Source: Halorhabdus utahensis DSM 12940 (lineage in GTDB: Archaea; Halobacteriota; Halobacteria; Halobacteriales; Haloarculaceae). From it: 64,000 bases of DNA. The position numbers and the translations under genes were made by a program. The notes beneath the pieces were generated by a model that was given only the letters and a program-made list of their open reading frames with translations, searched no databases and was not told the origin of the DNA. Shown here piece by piece: positions 1 to 9,023 of this stretch (its first letter is position 1; every line of letters begins with the position of its first letter). The DNA is taken from the NCBI RefSeq assembly GCF_000023945.1, contig NC_013158.1:2418001-2482000 (forward strand), read 5' to 3'.

Positions 1-1002
1 AAACTGTTTCAGTCGATGCAAGGCCACGTCGAGGACTATTTCGAGAACGAAAAACTCCAGCAGATCGTCCAGTACACGCTGGTCTTCCTCGGCGGCTCGC
101 CATCAAACACGCCCGCGATCTACAACATGATGAGCCACGCCGACTTCAACCTCGGCGTCTACTATCCCCAGCCCGTCGACGGTGGACCGGGCGGCATCGG
201 TGCCGTCGTCGACGCGATCGTCGATCTCGCCGAGGAACTGGGCGTGACCATCGAGACCGACACCGAGGTCACCGAAATCACTCGCCGCAAGGACGGGTTC
301 CTCCTGGAAACGGCCGACGGCGACCAGCGCCGTCCCGACGTGGTCGTCGCCAACGCCGACTACGCCCACGCCGAGCAGGATCTCATGCCGGCCCACGAAC
401 GCCAATATGACGCCGGCTATTGGGACGACCGGACCTACGCCCCTTCGGCGTTTCTGCTATATCTCGGCGTCGAGGGCGAGGTTCCCGAACTCGAACACCA
501 TTCACTCGTGTTTCCGACCGACTGGGGCGAGTACTTCGACGACATCTTCGAGGATCCGGCCTGGCCCGAGGATCCCTCCTACTACCTGTGTGTCCCCTCG
601 AAGACCGACGACGACGTGGCTCCCGAGGGCCACACCAACCTCTTTGCGTTGGTCCCGATCGCCACCGAACTCGATGACCCACAGGAGACGCGGGATCGCT
701 ACCGCGACAAAATCATCGCCGACATCGCCGAGAACACCGGCGTCGAACTCGAAGACCGGATCGTCGTCGAGGAACAGTTCTCCATCTCCGAGTTCGCCGA
801 CCGGTACAACGCGACGAAGGGCACCGCGATGGGGCTGGCACACACCCTCCGCCAGACGGCGATGCTCCGGCCGCCCATCGAGTCTTCGGCGGTCGATGAT
901 CTGTACTTCACCGGGGGCTACTCGACGCCGGGGGTCGGCGTGCCGATGTGTCTGATCAGCGGCGAACACGCAGCCGAGGCCGTCCTCGAAAACAGTCGAT
1001 GA
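1..1002 (+). CDS. crtD: Carotenoid 3,4-desaturase (CrtD/CrtI family), 3' part
   Basis: The reading frame is open from base 1, so the N-terminus with the FAD-binding GxGxxG lies outside the window. The visible ~330 residues match the C-terminal part of phytoene-desaturase-like flavoproteins: a GGIGAVVDAIVDLAEELG segment (the usual 'GG...L...G' loop before an alternating hydrophobic strand), the substrate-domain middle, and the C-terminal FAD motif YFTGGYSTPGVGVPMCLISG. The next two genes encode a lycopene elongase and a CruF hydratase. In Haloarcula japonica this same trio (crtD, lyeJ, cruF) makes bacterioruberin, so CrtD is a better guess than CrtI. The stop overlaps the start of lyeJ, which suggests translational coupling. 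Confidence 0.85.
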   Translation, partial: KLFQSMQGHVEDYFENEKLQQIVQYTLVFLGGSPSNTPAIYNMMSHADFNLGVYYPQPVDGGPGGIGAVVDAIVDLAEELGVTIETDTEVTEITRRKDGFLLETADGDQRRPDVVVANADYAHAEQDLMPAHERQYDAGYWDDRTYAPSAFLLYLGVEGEVPELEHHSLVFPTDWGEYFDDIFEDPAWPEDPSYYLCVPSKTDDDVAPEGHTNLFALVPIATELDDPQETRDRYRDKIIADIAENTGVELEDRIVVEEQFSISEFADRYNATKGTAMGLAHTLRQTAMLRPPIESSAVDDLYFTGGYSTPGVGVPMCLISGEHAAEAVLENSR

Positions 1003-1880
1003 TGACGGCACCGTCCGGACGCGCGGGGCGGTCGAGCCTGCTCGATCGGCTGCGGTACCTGCTGGTTCTCTCCCGACCCCGCTTCTGGCTGTATCTGGCG
1101 GGGCCGGTCATCATCGGCGTGGTCTACGCCGCCGACTCGACGGCCGACCTCATCACCCCGCTGTCGGTCGCGCTGTTCGCGTACTTCCTCGTGCCCGCGA
1201 ACGTCTTTCTCTATGGTGTCAACGACGTCTTCGACGCCGACATCGACACCGAGAACCCCAAAAAGGACGAGGGACCGGAAGTCCGCTTTTCGGGCGAGCG
1301 GTGGGTCCTTGCCGTCGTGATCGGCTCCGGACTGCTCGCAGTTCCCTTCGCGCTCGTCGTTGGGCCTGCGGGGAAAGTCAAGCTCGGGGCCTTTCTCGTC
1401 CTCGCTGTCGAGTACAGCGCCCCACCCTTCCGTTTCAAGACGACGCCCGCCCTCGATTCGCTGTCGAACGGCCTGTACGTCCTGCCGGGCGTGCTCGCGT
1501 TCACGGCCGTCGCGGGCGAGTTACCACCCACGCCGGCGATCGTCGGCGGGTGGCTCTGGACCATGGCGATGCACACGTTCTCGGCCATCCCCGACATCGA
1601 ACCCGACCGCCGTGCCGGGATCGCCACGACGGCGACTGTCCTCGGTCAGCGCCGGACGTACGCCTACTGCGGGATCGTCTGGGCACTTGCCGCCGGGGCG
1701 TTCGCTCTGATTTACCCACTTCTGGGGGCCACACTCGCCGTTTACCCCCTGTTGCAGGTCGGAATCGCCGTCTCGGGGGTCGCGGTCGACCGCGCTTACT
1801 GGTGGTTCCCGGCGATCAACACCGTCGTCGGCATGGCCCTGACGATGGGCTATCTCTGGAGGCTGATGTACGGTGGTTGA
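999..1880 (+). CDS. lyeJ: Lycopene elongase / 1,2-hydratase (UbiA-type prenyltransferase)
   Basis: A polytopic membrane prenyltransferase of ~293 residues. It would add C5 units to lycopene on the way to the C50 carotenoid bacterioruberin. The first Asp-rich motif reads NDVFDADIDTENPKK and the second lies around DIEPDRRAGIATTATVLG; these bind the Mg-diphosphate of the prenyl donor. Several hydrophobic helices surround them (for example FWLYLAGPVIIGVVY). ATG codons at 999 and 1002 are both possible and overlap the crtD stop at 1000-1002. An in-frame upstream ATG at 948 would lie inside crtD and is unlikely. The identification rests on the UbiA motifs plus the crtD/cruF neighbours. Confidence 0.9.
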   Translation: MMTAPSGRAGRSSLLDRLRYLLVLSRPRFWLYLAGPVIIGVVYAADSTADLITPLSVALFAYFLVPANVFLYGVNDVFDADIDTENPKKDEGPEVRFSGERWVLAVVIGSGLLAVPFALVVGPAGKVKLGAFLVLAVEYSAPPFRFKTTPALDSLSNGLYVLPGVLAFTAVAGELPPTPAIVGGWLWTMAMHTFSAIPDIEPDRRAGIATTATVLGQRRTYAYCGIVWALAAGAFALIYPLLGATLAVYPLLQVGIAVSGVAVDRAYWWFPAINTVVGMALTMGYLWRLMYGG

Positions 1881-2757
1881 GTTCGACCGCCGACGGCTGG
1901 AGGCCAGACTCGACCGATACGTCGCCGAGAACCGCTTTGCCATCGCGGTCCTCTTCCCCGCGATCGGGGCCGTCATGCTCGTCGCCAGCGCGGAGGGATG
2001 GTTCCCGGGTATCCTGGAGTTCAACCCCTACCTCGTCTTGTTCGGGACGGCCGTGATGCGCCTCCCGCTGATCGCCGGCGTCGCGCCGCTGATCGACCGC
2101 CGGGCAGCCCTCGCGATCGTCGGGCTGACGCTTTACACGTACGGGATCGAGTTTCTCGGCGTTCTCACGGGGCTGCCCTACGGCGACTTCGAGTACGTCA
2201 TCGACCTCGGGCCGATGCTGCTGGATGCAGTGCCGGCGGCACTCCCGATCTTCTTCTTCCCGCTGGTGTTGAATGCCTACCTGCTCTGTCTGCTCCTGCT
2301 TGGCGACCGTGCCGCGCTGACACGAATTCGACTACCCGCGGTCATCGCGACCGTCCTCGCGATGGATCTCGTGCTCGATCCGGGGGCCGTGGGCCTGGGC
2401 TTCTGGGAGTACGCCCCGCCACTCACGGGTGACGGTGCCTGGGCGAGTGCGACGGCGATCCACTTCTACGGCGTGCCGCTGTCGAACTATCTCGGCTGGA
2501 TCCTGAGCGCGAGCGTCGCCGTCCTCGCCTTTGACCTGGGCTTTGAGCGCGCCGGCCTGCTCGACAGACTCGACCGGACTGGGTTCATGCTCGATGACCT
2601 CGTGAGTTTCGTGATCCTCTGGGGCGCGATCAACGCCTGGTACGGCAACTGGCTGGCCGTCGGCGTTGCCGGACTGTTCGGTGTCGGGTTGCTCGCCACC
2701 GACCGGTTTGACTTCGAAGTCCGCGAAACGGTGCCGCTGGTCGACTTACGACAGTGA
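1873..2757 (+). CDS. cruF: Bisanhydrobacterioruberin hydratase CruF
   Basis: A 294-residue polytopic membrane protein of the CruF/DUF422 carotenoid-hydratase family. It performs the last step of bacterioruberin synthesis by hydrating the C5 end groups. Visible signs are multiple hydrophobic helices and the charged/aromatic clusters YTYGIEFLGVLTGLPYGDFEY, split around a conserved Glu, and GLGFWEYAPP. The start is a GTG at 1873 that overlaps the lyeJ stop by eight bases, giving a tight three-gene operon. No other ATG near the overlap preserves the N-terminal helix. Confidence 0.88.
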   Translation: MVEFDRRRLEARLDRYVAENRFAIAVLFPAIGAVMLVASAEGWFPGILEFNPYLVLFGTAVMRLPLIAGVAPLIDRRAALAIVGLTLYTYGIEFLGVLTGLPYGDFEYVIDLGPMLLDAVPAALPIFFFPLVLNAYLLCLLLLGDRAALTRIRLPAVIATVLAMDLVLDPGAVGLGFWEYAPPLTGDGAWASATAIHFYGVPLSNYLGWILSASVAVLAFDLGFERAGLLDRLDRTGFMLDDLVSFVILWGAINAWYGNWLAVGVAGLFGVGLLATDRFDFEVRETVPLVDLRQ

Positions 2758-2775
2758 ATTCGGACGAACGGGATA

Positions 2776-2817
2776 TCTCATGGTTCTACTCATGGATAGA
2801 TTTTATATTCCATGAGA
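2776..2817. promoter_or_regulatory. Promoter with candidate autoregulatory operator of the toxin-antitoxin pair
   Basis: A TATA-like box (TTTTATATT, about 2801-2809) sits ~35-40 bp upstream of the antitoxin ATG. TCTCATGG (2776-2783) and its exact reverse complement CCATGAGA (2810-2817) bracket the box. A third copy of the core, CTCATGG, lies at 2789-2795, 12 bp after the first. Sites straddling a TATA box are what an autorepressing ribbon-helix-helix antitoxin would use. The repeat is seen directly; its use as an operator is inferred. Confidence 0.6.
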
Positions 2818-2843
2818 TTGTACTTCTTGGCAGAGAGACAGTA

Positions 2844-3149
2844 ATGAGCAGCAACGATACCAGGCACGTCCAAACAGAGCTGAACAAAGACGAGTACGAG
2901 CAGTTTCAGAAATTCGCTGAGAAGCGTGATCTATCGCTCAAAGAGGCAGGACATCGGGCATTGCTCGAATGGATCGAACGACGCCAGGATGTCGATCCGA
3001 CCGATCCTGCGTTCACCGTTCTCGACGAGATCGAAGACCACTCACTATCGACGACGGAGACGGACGCTCGCGAGGAAGACGATCTCGTCGAGGAGTGGCA
3101 CGGACGTGACGCATCGATCTCGCTGGCTGACGATCCGGCGTCTCGGTGA
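2844..3149 (+). CDS. Ribbon-helix-helix-like antitoxin of a PIN-type pair
   Basis: A 101-residue acidic protein. Residues ~8-45 (VQTELNKDEYEQFQKFAEKR and the following helix) have the strand-helix-helix look of a CopG/RHH DNA-binding fold. The remainder is acidic and probably disordered, as in antitoxins that wrap a toxin. The ATG at 2844 is preferred over the in-frame ATG at 2754, because the TATA box at ~2801 lies between them. The stop overlaps the GTG/ATG of the following PIN gene, a typical coupled antitoxin-toxin arrangement. No specific VapB subfamily is recognised. Confidence 0.65.
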   Translation: MSSNDTRHVQTELNKDEYEQFQKFAEKRDLSLKEAGHRALLEWIERRQDVDPTDPAFTVLDEIEDHSLSTTETDAREEDDLVEEWHGRDASISLADDPASR

Positions 3150-3151
3150 CC

Positions 3152-3646
3152 ATGGCGGAGCCAGTTGAGACGCCGGTCGGGACGGTTACGCCGGAGCATT
3201 TCAGGCCCTCGGCAGTGCATCATCAGGCCGTTCTCGGTCCGAAGTTCCTCTATGCGTTGTTCAACCCGCGTGACGAGATGCACGCCGTTTCCCGTGCGTT
3301 CATGACGTTCATCCGCGACGGAGAGCTGCCGTATCGGCGGCTGATACTCAACGACCACATCGTGGACGAAGCCGCCACCCGATTGAAGAAGCAGGCGTCG
3401 ATTCGGCACGCAGTGACGTTTCTGGAGACTATCGAAGAGAGCACTCTCTATCAACTCGAACCGGTCCCCGGCGACGTATTCGAGGCTGGGACAGGTCGCT
3501 TTCGAGAGTGGACCGATCTCGATGCGTCGTGTACGGACTTCGTCGTCGCATCACACATGGCCGACCTGGACATCGAGTACCTCCTCACGTACGACCAGCA
3601 TTACGAAGCCTTCGACATCACGACGGTACCGTATCTCAGTCAGTGA
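3152..3646 (+). CDS. PIN-domain protein, probable VapC-like toxin
   Basis: A ~164-residue PIN-fold protein and probable RNase partner of the upstream antitoxin. The conserved Glu region reads VDEAATRLKK. The C-terminal acidic pair is visible in SCTDFVVASHM and LLTYDQHYEAF. The aspartate that normally begins the PIN core is not obvious: the first strand reads VLGPKFLYALFNPRDEMH, so the metal site may be atypical. GTG at 3146 is an alternative start and overlaps the antitoxin stop (3147-3149); ATG at 3152 is chosen here. A degenerate or non-toxic PIN protein remains possible. Confidence 0.7.
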   Translation: MAEPVETPVGTVTPEHFRPSAVHHQAVLGPKFLYALFNPRDEMHAVSRAFMTFIRDGELPYRRLILNDHIVDEAATRLKKQASIRHAVTFLETIEESTLYQLEPVPGDVFEAGTGRFREWTDLDASCTDFVVASHMADLDIEYLLTYDQHYEAFDITTVPYLSQ

Positions 3647-3729
3647 CCAAGACTTGCTTTTGTCCGAGATACCGACCCGTCCTTGCCCCAGGCGTCACGC
3701 CTTTAGAAGCTCCCCTGTCATCCTGAGTT

Positions 3730-3996
3730 ATGACACGAACTGAACTCGCCACGGCGAGCGACACACTCGAATCAGCGGTTGACAGTGCCGGGGACAACGC
3801 GGACCGACTCGCGGATCTTGCGGGCCAACTCGACCAGCTGGCCGAGGCCGAGCGCGGTCCCGATCACGGCCGCATGGCGCGAATCCAGACCGCGCTCAAC
3901 GAGATTCAGCAGGATGTCGATGACGAAACGGCCGCCACCATTCAGGACGCCCGGACGGAGATCAGCGAGTATCGGTCGACTGTCGACGGCGTCTAA
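3730..3996 (+). CDS. Small acidic helical protein, conserved in haloarchaea
   Basis: An 88-residue protein, acidic and predicted almost wholly helical, with repeated Leu/Ala heptad-like spacing (for example TLESAVDSAGDNADRLADLA). It has no membrane segment, Cys pair or catalytic motif. It looks like the small helical proteins found widely in haloarchaeal genomes (DUF7553-like), but I cannot give it a function. It stands alone between the PIN gene and a convergent gene on the minus strand. The ATG at 3730 is the only reasonable start. Confidence 0.65.
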   Translation: MTRTELATASDTLESAVDSAGDNADRLADLAGQLDQLAEAERGPDHGRMARIQTALNEIQQDVDDETAATIQDARTEISEYRSTVDGV

Positions 3997-4024
3997 CGTT
4001 TACTACGGCGAGATCCGCCGATCC

Positions 4025-4417
4025 TCACTCCGACTCGGGGACAGCCTCGACGCGACGTTCGACTGCCCACTCGGTCTCAGTACCCTCACAGAGCCGCTCG
4101 TAGAACTGCTGGAGTCCGTCGGATTCGGTCGCCGGGAGCACGTGCAACTGGAGTGCGCCATCCCGAATCGACACCCGGAACACGTCGCTCGTTTCCTCGT
4201 CGCGGACCAGATAGACGACCATCGGGAGGTCGTGAAAGTCGCCGTGTCGATACGGCCCTGACTGGAGGATGGTCTCCAAGAGCACCTGGAGATCGATCCC
4301 CTCCGGGTCCGTCGGTTCGAGCCGAAAGAGCACGGATCCCTTATACGAGAGGCGTCCCGCCCGGTCGTACTGTCGGCGGGGGCGGGCCGGGATCGCGAAC
4401 GACGGCAGATCTGTCAT
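4025..4417 (-). CDS. Conserved haloarchaeal protein of unknown function
   Basis: A 130-residue soluble protein without recognisable catalytic motif. The N-terminus (MTDLPSFAIPARPRRQYDRA) is followed by alternating strands and helices with the look of a small alpha/beta fold (SVLFRLEPTDPEGIDLQVLL; LPMVVYLVRDEETSDVFRVS). The ATG at 4415-4417 is chosen; longer in-frame extensions run back over the divergent SRAP gene. It converges with the small helical gene to the left and shares an upstream region of about 80 bp with the SRAP gene. I do not recognise the family. Confidence 0.6.
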   Translation of the reverse strand: MTDLPSFAIPARPRRQYDRAGRLSYKGSVLFRLEPTDPEGIDLQVLLETILQSGPYRHGDFHDLPMVVYLVRDEETSDVFRVSIRDGALQLHVLPATESDGLQQFYERLCEGTETEWAVERRVEAVPESE

Positions 4418-4433
4418 GCAGACAGTGTGTCGT

Positions 4434-4454
4434 TGGGCGGCCCCCGATTTGAAC
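4434..4454 (-). other. Possible tRNA 3'-end fragment (att-site-like remnant)
   Basis: Read on the minus strand the 21 bases are GTTCAAATC then GGGG, GCCGCCC and A. This matches the layout of the T-loop, T-stem 3' side, acceptor 3' side and discriminator base of a tRNA. The bases upstream do not form the 5' side of a T-stem (GTAGG instead of CCCCG), so it is not a complete gene. Such fragments are often left by tRNA-targeted integration, but no integrase is visible here, and chance similarity cannot be excluded. Confidence 0.3.
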
Positions 4455-4499
4455 CTACGGGCGCATACCACTTTTCTCGACGGCGCTCCGAGGGAACGT

Positions 4500-5201
4500 A
4501 TGTGCGGTCGATACGGGCTGTTCACGCCGCCCACGGAACTCGAAACTCGCTTCGATGTCACTGTCCAGGCTGCCTTCGAGCCGACGTACAACGCCGCGCC
4601 CGGAGAATCGCTCCCCGTCATCGCCGACGACGAGCCGGGAACAATTCGAACCGCCGAATGGGGCCTCATCCCGTCGTGGGCCGACGACCCCGACGAGCAC
4701 CGCCACATCAACGCTCGTGCCGAGACGCTGTTCGAGCGGTCGAGTTTCCGCGAGGCGGCCCAACGGCGGCGCTGTCTGGTCCTCGCCGACGGCTTTTTCG
4801 AATGGGGGTCGCCTGACGGCCAGCGCCGCCCCTACTTCTTCAGACGATGCGATGGCGATCCCTTCGCCATGGCCGGGCTCTGGGAACGGTGGGAACCGCC
4901 CTCGACGCAGGTCAAACTGGGTGCGTTCGGTGGCGATACGGTCTCAACGGACGCTGCCCCGGTCGAAACGTTCACTATCGTCACGACGGCGGCGAACGCA
5001 ACTGTCGAACCGGTTCACGATCGCATGCCGGTGGTGCTACCACCCGATCGGGAGCGCGAGTGGCTCTCGGCTGATCGGGAGACGGCAACCGCGTTGCTGG
5101 AGCCTGCGCCGCCGGACCACCTGCGCGTCGATCCTGTTACCCGGGCCGTCAACGATCCAACCAACGATCGGCCCGACCTGGTCACGCCGGTGGCGGAGTG
5201 A
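4500..5201 (+). CDS. SRAP/HMCES (YedK-like) abasic-site-protecting protein
   Basis: A 233-residue SOS-response-associated peptidase family protein, which in other organisms crosslinks to abasic sites in single-stranded DNA and shields them. The protein begins MCGRYGLF, so Cys2 becomes the N-terminal nucleophile after Met removal and fixes the start at 4500. The other family residues are present: Asn31 in YNAAPGE, Glu101 in GFFEWG, and His173 in PVHDRMPVVLP. Length and motif order match the family. It lies divergent from an unknown gene and convergent with a HAD phosphatase gene. Confidence 0.93.
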   Translation: MCGRYGLFTPPTELETRFDVTVQAAFEPTYNAAPGESLPVIADDEPGTIRTAEWGLIPSWADDPDEHRHINARAETLFERSSFREAAQRRRCLVLADGFFEWGSPDGQRRPYFFRRCDGDPFAMAGLWERWEPPSTQVKLGAFGGDTVSTDAAPVETFTIVTTAANATVEPVHDRMPVVLPPDREREWLSADRETATALLEPAPPDHLRVDPVTRAVNDPTNDRPDLVTPVAE

Positions 5202-5241
5202 TCGAGCGCCACGCCGCGTTCGTTCTATCTGCTCAGGTCGA

Positions 5242-6198
5242 TCAATTCGTCTCGATCCCGAGCGCCCCAAACGTCGTTTCGAGGACGTCCGCGAGGCTCG
5301 TCGCCTGTGGGACCCGTATGGCGTCGGTTCCACTCGGTAGCTTCCCGGGGCGGATCTCACTCGCCTCGATCGTCCGGTAGTCGCTCGGGAGGTCGTCGCC
5401 GACGTTCCCCCGCCCCGCGACGGCCACGAACAGGTCTGCGGCGGCCGCCATCGGGAGGTCGTTCGCGGAATCGCCGGCCGCCAGGACGTAGTCCCACCCG
5501 CGCTCGGCCCGCATTCGCTCGACTTCCGCCCCCTTCTTGATGAACGTATAGTCGCCGGTGAACCGCCCCTCGACCGTCTCGAAGTCGGTGCCGACTGCAC
5601 TGACGTCCGCACCGACGAGCCCCGCGTACGGCCGGGCGATGTGCGTCGGTACGTCCGTGACGAGGACGACGTCGATATCGGCTGCGGCGGTGAGAGCAGC
5701 AAGCGTCTCCCGGATCGACGGGTCGACCCGGAGATGAGAGCTGGCGACCTGTTCGAAGGCCCGCTCGGTCCGATCACGTCGACGGCCTTCGAGGAAGGCC
5801 CCGTACTGATCGAGGATCCGGCGTTGCATGTCCCGATAGCCCTCCGTCTCTCCGGTCGCGGGAGCGCCGGACGCCCGCTTCGCCCGATAGCGGATGAGCC
5901 GGACGAGGGCCCGGGCGGCCGCGCTGCCCAAACCCACTCGATCGAACACGTCACACACGCGGAGGGCGCCCAGCCAGCGCCGGCGGGACTGGTCCTGGCC
6001 GGCATATGCTGCGACCGTGCCGAGTGCCTCGGTCAGTAACTCTCGCTCTCTCCCCTCGATCGGCAGGTCACTGGCGTAGGGCAATACCGCCAGCGACTCC
6101 ACGAAGATCGACCCGTGGCGGTGGATCGTTCCATCCACGTCCAGACAGAGTCCGACTCGATCACCGTCCGCAATCGGCCCGGCGGACGCGGATACCAT
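5242..6198 (-). CDS. HAD-superfamily hydrolase
   Basis: A 318-residue haloacid-dehalogenase-type phosphatase. Motif I is LCLDVDGTIHRHG near residue 19, with the nucleophilic Asp and the acid/base two residues later. Motif II is VVLVTDVP, the motif III lysine lies in FIKKGAEVERM, and motif IV is AAGDSANDLPMAAAADLF. A ~150-residue helical insertion follows motif I, a cap-like region rich in Arg, so substrate prediction is not possible. The ATG at 6196-6198 precedes the catalytic strand by a normal distance; upstream in-frame codons run into an AT-rich spacer. It is monocistronic. Confidence 0.85.
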   Translation of the reverse strand: MVSASAGPIADGDRVGLCLDVDGTIHRHGSIFVESLAVLPYASDLPIEGRERELLTEALGTVAAYAGQDQSRRRWLGALRVCDVFDRVGLGSAAARALVRLIRYRAKRASGAPATGETEGYRDMQRRILDQYGAFLEGRRRDRTERAFEQVASSHLRVDPSIRETLAALTAAADIDVVLVTDVPTHIARPYAGLVGADVSAVGTDFETVEGRFTGDYTFIKKGAEVERMRAERGWDYVLAAGDSANDLPMAAAADLFVAVAGRGNVGDDLPSDYRTIEASEIRPGKLPSGTDAIRVPQATSLADVLETTFGALGIETN

Positions 6199-6407
6199 TG
6201 TGCGTCTGGTTGTGGGGTCGGTGTGTTGAGTGTATCGACTCACCGTCAGATTCAATCGGTTCAGGCAGGGTCTCATCACGTTTCCGACTGCCCGCTCATC
6301 CCGCGTCGGTGATATCGATATCCCGAACCGACTGTCGACTGTAGCAGAACAACCCGCTTTCGCCCCGATCACCGACCCCTGGGACGGAGTCGAGGCGTTC
6401 CGACGCG

Positions 6408-9023
6408 TCAGCGATCGGTGTCACCGCCGTCGGGTGCCGCCTCGGAGTCGTCCATCGCGGCCCCATCCTCACCACCAAGTCCGATATCGTCGTCTGCTTC
6501 GTCCGGTTCCTGTCCGTCGACCAGGTCGACGCCGTTGTCGCTTTCCTCTCCACTGTCGACGCTCCAGTCGGCTTCGCCGTCCGCCGCTTCGGTCTCGTCT
6601 ATCGCCGAATCGGTGCCGAACTCGAATCCGGTGTCGTCTTCGTTCCGTTCGGTGGCCGTGTCACTGTCGCCTTCGACCTCGAAGCGATCGATGACGTCCC
6701 TGAGTTCGGTGGATTGCTCCGCCAGTGACTGGATCCGACTGCTGACTTGCGTGATCGACGCCGTCTGTTCCTCGGCGGCGGCCGAGACGTTCTCGGCCTG
6801 GCTCGCGGTCTCCTCGCTGATCGAACCGACCTCGTCCATCATCGCGACGACCTCCTCGGTGCTTGCGGCCTGGTCGTCGGTCGCGTCGTTGATCGACTGG
6901 ATGCCGGTGTTGGCTTCCTCGACCTGCCCGACGAGTTCCTCTAAGAGCTGGACGGTGTCTTCGACGGTCTCGATACCGTCGGTGACGCTCTCGCCCATAT
7001 CGTGCATGTCGTCGGCGACGTGGTCGGTCGCCGACTGGACGTCCTCGATGCGCCGTTCGATGTCCTGGGTCGCGTCGCTCGTCTCGGCGGCGAGGCTCTT
7101 GATCTCGTCGGCGACGACGGCGAAGCCTTCACCCGCTTCGCCCGCGCGCGCGGCCTCGATCGAAGCGTTCAACGCGAGCATGTTCGTCTGATCGGCGATC
7201 TCGTCGATGAGTTCGACGATCTCCTCGATCTCGGTCATCGCCGATTCGAGGCTCTCGACCTCCTCGATGGTGGCCTCGGCCTGGCTCTCGACCGCGTTCA
7301 TCTCCTCGACCGCGTCCGAGCCGTATTGCCGCCCGGTCTCGCCGAGTTCAGCGGCCTGCTGGGACTTCTGGGCGACCTCGTCCGCGGAGGAGGCCACCTC
7401 CTCGATCGTCGCCGAGAGGTCGGTCAACTCGTCGGCGGCGGCCTGGACGTTCTCGTTCTGGCGGTCGGATCCGTTTGCGATCTCCTGGACCGAGGAACTC
7501 ACGTCCTCGCTTACCCGTTTGACCTCGCGGGCACTCGAAGCGATGTCCTCGGCGGAGTCGTCGACATCCGCGGCGAAGGTCCTGACCTGTGTGAGCGCGT
7601 CCTGGAGCTCCGCCAGCATCTCGTTAGCCGCGACCGCGATGTCTGCCATCGCCTCGTTCTCGGCGGTTTCGTCGAGCCGCTGGGTCAGATCACCGTCGGC
7701 CGCATTGGCCATGACGGTGCTGAACTCGTTGGCCTTGGTCTGGAGAGATTCGGCTAGCTCCTTGGCCTCAGCTTCGGACACCTGGGCCTGCTTTCTGGCG
7801 GCTTCGATCTCCTCGATGGACTCCTGGAGGTCTGCCCGCATCGAGTCAAGCGACTCGCCGAGCTCACCCGGAACGTCCTCGTCCATGACCGGATCATCGA
7901 AGTCCTGGCGAGCCAGCGCCTCCGATTTGTCCGCGACGACGCCGAGGTACGATCGCGTCTCTCTGAACGCGTCCCGTACCTGGCCGATCTCGTCGATCCG
8001 ACCGTCGTCTTTGATATCGACGTCGAGATTCCCGGCCGCGATCTCGTTTGCCCCCTCGCTGACGGATCTCATCGACGGGATGATGTCCTGCCGGACGAAC
8101 AACGTCAACGCCAGCAGTCCCGCAAGTGTAACTCCGATCACGATTATCAACTGGTTGGTGACCGAGTCCCGCAGGGCGAAGGCCGTCGACTTCGGCGCGT
8201 GTTCGAGGGCAATCCAGTCGGTCTCGTTGACTGGCGCGTATCCCACTAGCTCGTCTCCTTGCGATGTCACGCCGACGCTTCCGTTTCTGGCTTCCTGAAT
8301 CATCTCGACCGTCCCGTTCCCGCCGCCGTACGCCGTCAGCGTCACGTTTTTGTCTTCGTCAAATAGTATCGTCCCGTCCTCGTGGACGACAGTCGTCGAT
8401 CCGTTCTCGATCGACGCCGTGAGGTCGCTCGCACGGCCGTGCACATCGTAGACGAGGATCATCCCGGTGGTCGCATCCGGCGTCCGGCTGATGTAGGCGA
8501 GTCTCGTCTCTCCATCGACGGTGTAGAACGTCCGAGCCCCGGTACTGTGATCGCCGTTCGCCGGGGTGATGCCGTTCCGTTCCCACGACAGGTTCCGGGC
8601 GGCGAGGGGTTCTCCCTGCAGACCGTCCGTCGTTGATCTGATTATCTCCCCGTTTTCGATGTTGACGTAGTGGATCGTCGTAAGCAGATCCCGCGCCAAC
8701 ACTTCGCCGGAGATGGTGTCTTTGATCCCGTCAGCGTTGAACTGCGAGGTCATGTAGTGGTTGGCGATCATCGTCGCGGTGTCACGCTGCCGTTGATCCC
8801 ACTGTTGCATCGAGTCCGCAGTCTGGGTGACCGACGATTCGAGCTGCTGGGTTCGCATGTCCGTCAGTTGTGCCCCGACTGAGGACTGTGCGAGAAATCC
8901 GACCACCAGAACGAACACTGTCACGACAGCGACGACCAGCAGAAACTTCCGGACGTATCGTTTCCTGATCTGGTCCGGCAGTAACCGCTCGATCTGATTA
9001 CTAATCCCTGACGACTTGCTCAT
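6408..9023 (-). CDS. Membrane chemotaxis-type signal transducer (Htr/MCP family)
   Basis: An 871-residue methyl-accepting transducer. A short cytoplasmic start is followed by TM1 (~26-46, [20 protein letters not shown]), a ~240-residue extracellular sensor of the Cache type, TM2 (~291-312), HAMP segments, then a long coiled-coil signalling domain. The tip motif [20 protein letters not shown] (~606-625), which contacts CheA/CheW, is intact. After the helical bundle comes a ~115-residue extremely acidic tail (Asp/Glu/Gly) with no known fold. The ligand is unknown. No che genes are nearby, so it must feed into a pathway encoded elsewhere. Confidence 0.92.
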   Translation of the reverse strand: MSKSSGISNQIERLLPDQIRKRYVRKFLLVVAVVTVFVLVVGFLAQSSVGAQLTDMRTQQLESSVTQTADSMQQWDQRQRDTATMIANHYMTSQFNADGIKDTISGEVLARDLLTTIHYVNIENGEIIRSTTDGLQGEPLAARNLSWERNGITPANGDHSTGARTFYTVDGETRLAYISRTPDATTGMILVYDVHGRASDLTASIENGSTTVVHEDGTILFDEDKNVTLTAYGGGNGTVEMIQEARNGSVGVTSQGDELVGYAPVNETDWIALEHAPKSTAFALRDSVTNQLIIVIGVTLAGLLALTLFVRQDIIPSMRSVSEGANEIAAGNLDVDIKDDGRIDEIGQVRDAFRETRSYLGVVADKSEALARQDFDDPVMDEDVPGELGESLDSMRADLQESIEEIEAARKQAQVSEAEAKELAESLQTKANEFSTVMANAADGDLTQRLDETAENEAMADIAVAANEMLAELQDALTQVRTFAADVDDSAEDIASSAREVKRVSEDVSSSVQEIANGSDRQNENVQAAADELTDLSATIEEVASSADEVAQKSQQAAELGETGRQYGSDAVEEMNAVESQAEATIEEVESLESAMTEIEEIVELIDEIADQTNMLALNASIEAARAGEAGEGFAVVADEIKSLAAETSDATQDIERRIEDVQSATDHVADDMHDMGESVTDGIETVEDTVQLLEELVGQVEEANTGIQSINDATDDQAASTEEVVAMMDEVGSISEETASQAENVSAAAEEQTASITQVSSRIQSLAEQSTELRDVIDRFEVEGDSDTATERNEDDTGFEFGTDSAIDETEAADGEADWSVDSGEESDNGVDLVDGQEPDEADDDIGLGGEDGAAMDDSEAAPDGGDTDR

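Noticed and set aside
4434..4460. Complete tRNA gene on the minus strand beside the SRAP gene
   Set aside because: Only the 3' portion matches; the T-stem 5' strand, anticodon arm and acceptor 5' strand are absent.
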